Shown here: in pieces, positions 6,559 through 11,912 of the stretch
Position numbering within the stretch: the stretch's first letter is position 1
Layout: the number at the start of each line of letters is the position of its first letter
Assembly (NCBI GenBank): GCA_012513735.1
Contig: JAAZBR010000222.1
Location: forward strand, 1-11,912
Reading direction: 5' to 3'
Origin: Clostridiales bacterium
Lineage (GTDB): Bacteria > Bacillota > Clostridia > Christensenellales > Aristaeellaceae
Length of the DNA stretch: 11,912 nt
The notes under the pieces: generated by a model
The model's input: only the letters and a program-made list of their open reading frames with translations
What the model was told of the DNA's origin: nothing
The model's database searches: none
Position numbers and translations under genes: made by a program

Positions 6559-7425
6559 ATGAACGAAAAAACCCATCCCGGCACCCCGAGCAACGACCGC
6601 GCCCCTGCCCTGATGCTGATGCGGGTGCTACAGGGCACCTTGATCGGCGGCGGCGCCATTTTGCCCGGCGTATCGGGCGGCGTGCTGGCGGTGGTGTTCG
6701 GCATCTATCGCCCCATGATGGAGCTGTTAAGCCACCCCGTGCGGGCGCTGAAGAAGAACCTGTGGCTGTTCATCCCCATGCTGCTCGGCGTGGCCCTGGG
6801 CTTTGTGGGCTTTGCCAAGTTGATGGCGCTGCTGTTTGCCGAGGACTCACCATACCCGGTCAGCCTGTTTGTGGGGTTGATCTTCGGCACCGTGCCCATG
6901 CTGATGAAGACTGCCCGCAGCCAGGGCCGCCACCCCAAAGACCGGACGGCGCTGCTGGTTACCTTTGTGGGTCTGCTGGCGTTTCTGATCTTCATCTCCT
7001 CGGTCAGCAGCCTGACCATCGGACTCAACGTATTCTGGAGCCTGATCTCCGGCGTCATCTGGGGCTTCAGCCTGGTGGTGCCCGGGCTCAGCAGCAGCAG
7101 CATTCTGATCTTCATGGGCCTGTACCGGCAGATCATGGATGCGGTGGGCAGGCTGGATTTTTCGGTCATCGTGCCCCTGTTGGCGGGCATCGGCCTGGTG
7201 GCCGTGCTGTTTGCCAAGCTGGTGGACCGCCTGTACGAAAAGCACTTCAGCCTGGCTAGCCACGCTATCGTAGGTCTGGTGCTGGCCTCCACGCTGATGA
7301 TCATCCCCCGCAGCTACGCCTCCCTGGTCCAGGCGCTGCTGTGCCTGCTGCTGGCAGCCGCCGGGTTTGTGGCCGCCTGGTATCTGAGTGTATGGGGGGA
7401 GAAGGTCAAGCCGTCCGGACAATGA
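6559..7425 (+). CDS. DUF368 family membrane protein, probable undecaprenyl-phosphate translocase (PopT type)
   Basis: A 288-residue polytopic membrane protein with about 7-8 hydrophobic segments. The family's paired motifs are clear: GTLIGGGAILPGVSGGVLAV (26-45) and SLVVPGLSSSSILIFMGLY (171-189), the internally repeated PG[VL]S segments of DUF368. DUF368 proteins have been shown to recycle undecaprenyl phosphate across the membrane for peptidoglycan and other envelope glycan synthesis, with conditional importance at alkaline pH in Vibrio cholerae. The start at 6559 is fixed by AAGGAGG (6548-6554); in-frame codons further upstream overlap the preceding gene and give a hydrophilic extension unlike the family. 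It has its own predicted promoter. No terminator is seen after it, so read-through into the ATPase operon is possible. Family call is firm; substrate is by homology. Confidence 0.9.
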   Translation: MNEKTHPGTPSNDRAPALMLMRVLQGTLIGGGAILPGVSGGVLAVVFGIYRPMMELLSHPVRALKKNLWLFIPMLLGVALGFVGFAKLMALLFAEDSPYPVSLFVGLIFGTVPMLMKTARSQGRHPKDRTALLVTFVGLLAFLIFISSVSSLTIGLNVFWSLISGVIWGFSLVVPGLSSSSILIFMGLYRQIMDAVGRLDFSVIVPLLAGIGLVAVLFAKLVDRLYEKHFSLASHAIVGLVLASTLMIIPRSYASLVQALLCLLLAAAGFVAAWYLSVWGEKVKPSGQ

Positions 7426-7449
7426 TCCTGATGCCTTCCTCTGGGAATT

Positions 7450-7480
7450 GTGTGCATTATCTTGACAAAGAGATGCACAC
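7450..7480. promoter_or_regulatory. Operator-like inverted repeat over the ATPase promoter
   Basis: GTGTGCAT (7450-7457) and ATGCACAC (7473-7480) are perfect 8-base inverted half-sites separated by 15 bases. The -35 box lies between them and the right half-site fills the -35/-10 spacer. Half-site centres about 23 bases apart roughly match two turns of DNA, suiting a dimeric repressor. No regulator for it is encoded in the window. Confidence 0.5.
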
Positions 7481-7491
7481 TTTGCTATCTT
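7462..7491 (+). promoter_or_regulatory. Sigma-A-type promoter of the V-type ATPase operon
   Basis: A perfect -35 TTGACA (7462-7467) and a -10 TATCTT (7486-7491) are separated by 18 bases, in the locally AT-richer gap before the first ATPase gene. Initiation is expected near 7498, leaving a leader of about 60 bases. That leader holds a small palindrome (TGCGC-TT-GCGCA, 7517-7528) and a weak ribosome binding site (AAAGGCGG). Confidence 0.75.
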
Positions 7492-7557
7492 TTGGTTACA
7501 AGGGATACAAAGTATGTGCGCTTGCGCAGACAACCCAATGACCAAAGGCGGTGCAAT

Positions 7558-7881
7558 ATGGCGCTTTCCATTTTAGAGGCTATCCGTGTGGCGGAACAGC
7601 AGGCCGAGCAGGTCACGGCTGAGGCTCAGCAGAATGCGCGCGAGATGATCGACCGGGCGGAAAAGAGCAGCCGCAACCGTGAGCGGGAGAATGAGCTGAA
7701 AAGCCGTGAAAACTACCGCGCGCTGCTGCAGCAGCGCCGCCAGCAGGTAGAGCAGGTGTTGGCGCAGCAGGCGGAGCAGCTCAGGGTACAGCGCGAAGCG
7801 CAGCTTCAGCAAGCCCGCCAGGTGCTGCCCAAGGCAGTGGAATTGATTACAGAGAGGGTCATGCAGCATGGCCATCGTTGA
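7558..7881 (+). CDS. ntpF: V-type ATP synthase peripheral stalk subunit (subunit H/G, NtpF-like)
   Basis: A 107-residue, almost wholly helical, Gln/Glu/Arg-rich protein, as expected for the small coiled-coil subunit that pairs with subunit E in the peripheral stalk of V/A-type ATPases. ALSILEAIRVAEQQAEQV at the N terminus is typical of this family, including the AEQxA pattern. The ATG at 7558 is preferred: an in-frame ATG at 7450 would lie upstream of the predicted transcription start and add a Cys-rich stretch unlike the family. Its 3' end overlaps the subunit I gene by 14 bases, implying coupled translation. Position ahead of I-K-E-C matches ntpF in Enterococcus hirae, which supports the identification more than the low-complexity sequence does. 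Confidence 0.82.
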   Translation: MALSILEAIRVAEQQAEQVTAEAQQNAREMIDRAEKSSRNRERENELKSRENYRALLQQRRQQVEQVLAQQAEQLRVQREAQLQQARQVLPKAVELITERVMQHGHR

Positions 7882-9781
7882 TATGAAGCGCATTCTGCTG
7901 GCCGGTGAGAAGGCCTCGCGGGATGCGTTGCTGCTGCGTCTGCAGCGCATGGGCTGTGTGGAGATCACCCCCTTCGAACTGGAGGAGGAGACTGCCCTTT
8001 CCACCCAGCCGGCCCAGGCGCTGCTGGACCATGTGGAGCAGCGTCTGACCCGCGCCCGCTGGGCAGTGGATCGCCTGACAAGGTACGATAAGACAAAGAG
8101 CAGCATGTTCAGCCCCAAGCCGGTCGCCACGGAGCAACAGATGATGCCAGGCGCCGATGAGCAGCAGCGTCTGGAGGCCCTGATTGACGCCTTGGAGGAT
8201 CTGGAGCGCCGCAGCGGGGAGGCCCGCGGCCTGGAAACCCGCGTTGCCACCCAGCTGGAGCAGTTGGAGCCCTGGCTGGCGCTGGACATTTCGCTGCATG
8301 AAATCAGGGATACGATTACGTCGCGCCAGTATGTGGGCGCCTTGCCGCCTGCCGCGCTGCAAAGCCTGCAGGCGGCGTGGGAGGGGCGCCCCGTCAGCAT
8401 TGAGTTGGTGGGCCAGTCCCGGGATAGCGCGCTGCTGTGGGCAGCAGCTCACGGTTCGGTAGCTGGCGATTTTGCTGATAGTTTGAAGGAAAGCGGCTTT
8501 ACCCCTGCCCAACTGGGCGATTTCACCGGTACCGTAAAGCAAGAATACCAGCGCCTTCAGGGCGAGCGCCGGCAGGCGCAGCAGCAGATGCAGGAGATCG
8601 AAGCTTCCTGGGGGGAGATGGTCACCCATCTGCCTGAGCTGAAGGTGTACCATGATGCCCTCAAAGTGGCTCAGGAGCGCAGGATGGCGGCGGACCGGCT
8701 GATCCACACGCGGGATACCTTCCTGCTGCGCGGCTGGGTGCCCGCCCCGGTGGAACAGAAGGTGCTGGCCATGATCCGGCAGGAGTTTCCCGGCGTTGTG
8801 GCAGAAACCAGCGTGCCCGGGGAAGACGACGAGCCCCCCGTGCTGCTGCACAACAACCGCGTGGTGGCCCCCTTTGAGGCGGTGGTGACCGGCTTTGCCA
8901 TCCCCTCGCCCACCGGCATCGACCCCACGGCGGTGATGATGCCCTTCTTTGCCTGTTTCCTGGGTATGATGATTTCAGACGCCGGCTACGGCCTGATGAT
9001 GGCCATTCTGGTGCCCCTGCTGATCAAGGTGATGAAGCCCGCAAAGGGCGGCCGCAAGCTGTTCTGGATCATGGGCATCGGCGGCCTGTTCACCGTGTTC
9101 TGGGGCTTCATGTACAACACCTGGTTTGGCTTCAACCCCTTGCAGAATCCGCCCCTGGACCCCATCTACCGTCCCATGGAAGTGATGATCCTGTGCCTGG
9201 GCATCGGGGCGCTGCACCTGCTGACTGGCGTGGCCGTGGGCGCCTGGATGAACATCCGCCGCGGTCAGTGGCTGGACGCGGTGTACGACCAGCTCAGCTG
9301 GGTGCTGCTGCTGGCGGGCCTGGGGATGCTGGCGGTGCCCAGTCTGGCCGGTATCGGCCAGTGGGTGGCGCTGGCGGGCGCGCTGCTGATTTTGCTGTTT
9401 GCCGGGCGCAACAAAACCAAAAACCCCTTCAAACGGGTGCTGTCTGGGCTGGGCAGCCTCTATGGGGTGACCAGTTGGCTCAGCGACCTGCTCAGCTACA
9501 TGCGTCTGTTCGGCATGGGGCTGGCTACCGGCGTCATCGGCATGGTCATCAACATTCTGGTGGGCATGGTGATGGACATCGGGCCCATCGGCTGGCCTTT
9601 TGGCATCGTGATCTTCGTAGGCGGCCACCTGTTCAACGCGGGCATCAACATCTTGGGTGCCTATGTACACTCCTGCAGGCTACAGTACATTGAATTCTTT
9701 GGCAAGTTTTACGAGGAGGGTGGCCGGCCTTTCCGCCCGTTGGAGCAAACGCCCCGCTACGTTCGCATTTCCGACGCCTGA
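7868..9781 (+). CDS. ntpI: V-type ATP synthase subunit I (a-subunit, membrane stator)
   Basis: A 637-residue subunit with an N-terminal cytoplasmic half (about 1-340, long helices that anchor the peripheral stalks) and a C-terminal membrane half with about seven hydrophobic segments (from about 353). It forms the ion half-channels against the rotating proteolipid ring. LSYMRLFGMGLATG (542-555) carries R546, matching the essential arginine that displaces the ion from the proteolipid glutamate. HSCRLQYIEFFGKFYEEGGR (601-620) is the conserved C-terminal signature. DAGYGLMMA (371-379) is also characteristic. The start follows GAGAGGG (7852-7858) and overlaps the previous gene. Length is within the usual 620-680 residues. 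A 57-base gap separates it from subunit K, the widest inside the operon. Confidence 0.95.
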   Translation: MAIVDMKRILLAGEKASRDALLLRLQRMGCVEITPFELEEETALSTQPAQALLDHVEQRLTRARWAVDRLTRYDKTKSSMFSPKPVATEQQMMPGADEQQRLEALIDALEDLERRSGEARGLETRVATQLEQLEPWLALDISLHEIRDTITSRQYVGALPPAALQSLQAAWEGRPVSIELVGQSRDSALLWAAAHGSVAGDFADSLKESGFTPAQLGDFTGTVKQEYQRLQGERRQAQQQMQEIEASWGEMVTHLPELKVYHDALKVAQERRMAADRLIHTRDTFLLRGWVPAPVEQKVLAMIRQEFPGVVAETSVPGEDDEPPVLLHNNRVVAPFEAVVTGFAIPSPTGIDPTAVMMPFFACFLGMMISDAGYGLMMAILVPLLIKVMKPAKGGRKLFWIMGIGGLFTVFWGFMYNTWFGFNPLQNPPLDPIYRPMEVMILCLGIGALHLLTGVAVGAWMNIRRGQWLDAVYDQLSWVLLLAGLGMLAVPSLAGIGQWVALAGALLILLFAGRNKTKNPFKRVLSGLGSLYGVTSWLSDLLSYMRLFGMGLATGVIGMVINILVGMVMDIGPIGWPFGIVIFVGGHLFNAGINILGAYVHSCRLQYIEFFGKFYEEGGRPFRPLEQTPRYVRISDA

Positions 9782-9838
9782 GCGCGCGGATTGACGATAG
9801 GATACATTCACCACAGGATAGTGTAGGAGGATTCGACT

Positions 9839-10312
9839 ATGGAATTGGGTCAGGTACTGGCATTGTTTGCAGCGGCGCTTTCCGCATTCCTGGCAGGCAT
9901 GGGCTCGGCGAAGGGCGTGGGCCTGGCGGGACAGACCAACGCCGGCGTATCCACGGAAAACCCGGAGGTCAACTCCAAGCTGCTGGTGCTGCAGCTGCTG
10001 CCGGGCACCCAGGGTATCTATGGCTTTCTGGTGGCCGTTATCATTCTGATCAACACCGGCGTGCTGGGCGGCACCATGAAGGCTGTATCCGTCATGCAGG
10101 GCCTTGCTCTCATTGCCGCCGTGTTGCCTGTGGCCGTTGTGGGCTACTTCTCCGCCATCGACCAGGCCAAGGTTGCCTCCTCCGGCATGCTGATGACAGG
10201 TGAGCATCCGGACATGAGCGGCAAGGCCATCACCATGACCGTCATGGTGGAAACCTATGCCGTGCTGGCGCTGCTGGCCTCGTTCCTGATGGTCATGGCC
10301 ATCCAGGTTTAA
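9839..10312 (+). CDS. ntpK: V-type ATP synthase subunit K (16-kDa proteolipid, rotor ring), Na+-type
   Basis: A 157-residue membrane protein with four transmembrane helices arranged as two c-subunit-like hairpins; multiple copies form the rotor ring. The E. hirae NtpK sodium ligands (L61, T64, Q65, Q110, E139, from memory) correspond here to L54, T57 and Q58 in LLPGTQG, Q109 in SAIDQAKV, and E138 in MVETYAVLA. The L-x2-TQ pattern and the 29-residue Q-to-E spacing are kept. Only the second hairpin carries the carboxylate, as in V-type pumps. Sodium coupling is therefore predicted. The start has a strong GTAGGAGG ribosome binding site, the best in the operon, which suits the need for many copies per complex. 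Confidence 0.95.
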   Translation: MELGQVLALFAAALSAFLAGMGSAKGVGLAGQTNAGVSTENPEVNSKLLVLQLLPGTQGIYGFLVAVIILINTGVLGGTMKAVSVMQGLALIAAVLPVAVVGYFSAIDQAKVASSGMLMTGEHPDMSGKAITMTVMVETYAVLALLASFLMVMAIQV

Positions 10313-10322
10313 GGCAACTGCC

Positions 10323-10925
10323 ATGGATGTGACGCCGATCACCCAAAAAATTCAAGAGAACGCCCGGCTGACGGCAGAGGGATACCTGAACGAAGCCAGG
10401 GCCCGCATTGCCGACCTGCAGGAGAGCACCGACACCCTGATCCGCAAGGCACAGCAGCAGGCTCAGGAGGATGCGCGGCGGGACGGCGATGCCATGGAAA
10501 AGAACATGCGCCGGCTGCACGAGTTGGAGATGCGTAAGCAACTGCTGCAGATGAAGCGCGGCCTGCTGGATGAGGGATTTACCCAGGCCTTGGAGGCGCT
10601 GCGTGCCCAGGACAGCCAGAAGCTGCGGGCGCTGTTTCTGTATCAGACTGTGCAAAGCGCCCAGGGCAATGAGAAGCTGGCCGTAGGCGCCATCAGCCCC
10701 GCGTTTTTTGACGAGTCCTTTGTAAAGGAGGCCAATACGCTGCTGGAGAAAAGCGGCCGGCCGGCCGGGCTGACAGACGGCGGCGAGCGCCGCGAGGGCG
10801 TGTGTGGCGTTATTTTGCAGGGCCAGGGCGTGGAGACCTACTGCACGCTAGAATCGCTGCTGGATGCCCGGCGCGCCGACCTGGAGCCGGCGGTGGCTGG
10901 CATCCTGGGCACTGAGCTGCGCTGA
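10323..10925 (+). CDS. ntpE: V-type ATP synthase subunit E (peripheral stalk)
   Basis: A 200-residue subunit, normal length for the family. Residues 1 to about 95 are a long charged helix (ITQKIQENARLTAEGYLNEA, RKAQQQAQEDARRDGDAMEK) that forms the coiled coil with the small stalk subunit. Residues about 100-200 form the globular head that binds the catalytic subunits. GVCGVILQGQGVETYCTLES (about 159-178), with the following DARRADLEPAVAGIL, is the conserved C-terminal signature. The start lies 10 bases after the subunit K stop, with only a weak AAGG upstream, suggesting translation partly coupled to subunit K. Confidence 0.92.
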   Translation: MDVTPITQKIQENARLTAEGYLNEARARIADLQESTDTLIRKAQQQAQEDARRDGDAMEKNMRRLHELEMRKQLLQMKRGLLDEGFTQALEALRAQDSQKLRALFLYQTVQSAQGNEKLAVGAISPAFFDESFVKEANTLLEKSGRPAGLTDGGERREGVCGVILQGQGVETYCTLESLLDARRADLEPAVAGILGTELR

Positions 10926-10939
10926 GAAAGGAGGCCGCC

Positions 10940-11912
10940 ATGCCACAGGAAAGCGTGCTGTACGCTGTCGGACGGCTGAGGATGCTCAGGCGTCATCTGC
11001 TGACGCCCGCGCAAAAACAGCGGCTGATTGCAGCGCAGGATGCCACAGAGGCGCAGAAGCTTCTGTTGGAATACGGCTACATCACCTCGGAACAGCCCGA
11101 TGTGGAGCAGGCCTCCGTGGACAGGCTGCTGGCTGCCAGCCGCATGGTGCAGCGCCTGACGCCCGATCCCGCTACCACGGACAGTTTTCTGCTGCGCAAC
11201 GACGTGCATAACCTGAAAACCTTGCTGAAGGCGCGCATCCTGCGTGAGGAGCCCGAGGGGCTGAGCGCAGGCGGTACGCTGGATGTAGAAGCTTTGCGCC
11301 ATGCGGTGGCCGAGCACAGCTATGGCCGCCTGCCGGTGCCCCTGAAGGAAACCATGGAGTTGCTGGAGAAGCGCATCGCCATCACCGTGGATCCCATGGA
11401 GATCGACGTGCGGCTGGACCAGGCCATGTACCGCATGATGGCGGAAGGGCTGAAGCACAGCCGGTCGCCCGCCGCCCGGAAGTGGCTGGCAGCCAAGGCG
11501 GATTTTGTCAACCTGCGCAGCTACCTGCGCCTGAAGAATATGCAAGCCCCCCTGGAGTTGAAGGATGTGTTGGTGGAGGGCGGAGACTTTTACAAGGCGT
11601 TCCAGCGCGGGCACGAGACCGGCGATCAGATCGTCAGGCGGGTCAGCGCCGTCTACAGCCAGCAGATTACGCAAACCGCTGTCCGTGCCCTGGAGGACAG
11701 GGCGCAGATCGGCACCCTGGAGCGGCAGATGGAGGGCTATCTCCGTCAGCTTTTTGAAAAGGAGCGCATGAAGCCGGACTCCATGGACGCGGTGATCGAC
11801 TATCTGCTCAGCGTAGAGGAGGAATCCGCCGACGTCCGGCTGATCATGGCGGGCAAGCGCAACGGGCTGTCGCCGGAGGACATCCAGGCGAGGCTGCGGA
11901 GGGGCTATGGAC
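10940..11912 (+). CDS. ntpC: V-type ATP synthase subunit C (central rotor cap), 3' partial
   Basis: An open frame of 324 codons runs off the right edge. It starts at an ATG behind AAAGGAGG (10927-10934), 14 bases after the subunit E stop. The product is all-helical. SFLLRNDVHNLKTLLKARIL, about a quarter of the way in, is the family's DxxNLK signature. Near the end, DAVIDYLLSVEEESADVRLI and the following GKRNGLSPEDIQARLRRGY match the conserved C terminus, so probably only a few codons are missing. Subunit C joins the proteolipid ring to the central rotor shaft (D-F). Genes for subunits F/G, A, B and D are expected immediately downstream, as in the E. hirae order. Confidence 0.93.
   Translation, partial: MPQESVLYAVGRLRMLRRHLLTPAQKQRLIAAQDATEAQKLLLEYGYITSEQPDVEQASVDRLLAASRMVQRLTPDPATTDSFLLRNDVHNLKTLLKARILREEPEGLSAGGTLDVEALRHAVAEHSYGRLPVPLKETMELLEKRIAITVDPMEIDVRLDQAMYRMMAEGLKHSRSPAARKWLAAKADFVNLRSYLRLKNMQAPLELKDVLVEGGDFYKAFQRGHETGDQIVRRVSAVYSQQITQTAVRALEDRAQIGTLERQMEGYLRQLFEKERMKPDSMDAVIDYLLSVEEESADVRLIMAGKRNGLSPEDIQARLRRGYG

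Noticed and set aside
7498..7557. Riboswitch in the ATPase leader
   Set aside because: The leader is only about 60 bases with one 5-bp palindrome; I see no conserved riboswitch core and no terminator or anti-terminator pair.
9791..9822. Possible internal promoter before subunit K (TTGACG at 9791)
   Set aside because: The -35-like box is good, but the sequence 17 bases on (CAGGAT) matches the -10 in only three positions and the better GATAGT is 20 bases away. The strong ribosome binding site alone can explain higher subunit K output.

Overview
The window is GC-rich bacterial DNA with every gene on the + strand. AGGAGG-type ribosome binding sites, a Firmicutes-style V-type ATPase operon and tight translational coupling point to a GC-rich member of the Clostridia, probably an uncultured gut or rumen lineage. 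That placement is inference: no rRNA or other taxonomic marker is present.

Layout. (1) 1-1603: the C-terminal part of a GntR-family FCD-domain regulator overlaps a cytoplasmic GH29 alpha-L-fucosidase by 4 bp, a small regulated sugar-use unit closed by a hairpin terminator near 1631-1660. (2) 1701-6466: an ECF-type sigma factor, a single-pass membrane protein with a small cytoplasmic N-terminal domain and large ectodomain (probable anti-sigma factor), and a secreted protein joining a beta-rich, propeller-like region to an extracellular solute-binding-protein domain. No permease accompanies it, so the three genes look like a transmembrane signalling cassette rather than a transporter. The two gaps inside the cassette carry nearly the same 17-nt motif (TAGCSGGCGCAACCWTT), followed at identical spacing by C-N3-ATA. 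I read these as candidate promoters for the cassette's own sigma factor; the second one is embedded in the left arm of an intrinsic terminator. (3) 6467-7425: a DUF368 (PopT-type undecaprenyl-phosphate translocase) gene with its own extended -10 promoter beside a long hairpin. (4) 7426-11912: the start of a V-type ATPase operon in the order F(H)-I-K-E-C, the same as the Enterococcus hirae ntp operon, cut by the window end a few codons before the end of subunit C. It has a strong sigma-A-type promoter overlapped by an 8-bp inverted repeat. The proteolipid keeps the full ligand set of the Na+-binding enzyme, so sodium coupling is predicted.

The sigma/membrane protein/secreted sensor cassette with its duplicated promoter motif is the least ordinary part of the window. 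No tRNA, rRNA, CRISPR array, insertion sequence or integrase was seen, and no gene-free gap exceeds about 140 bases.
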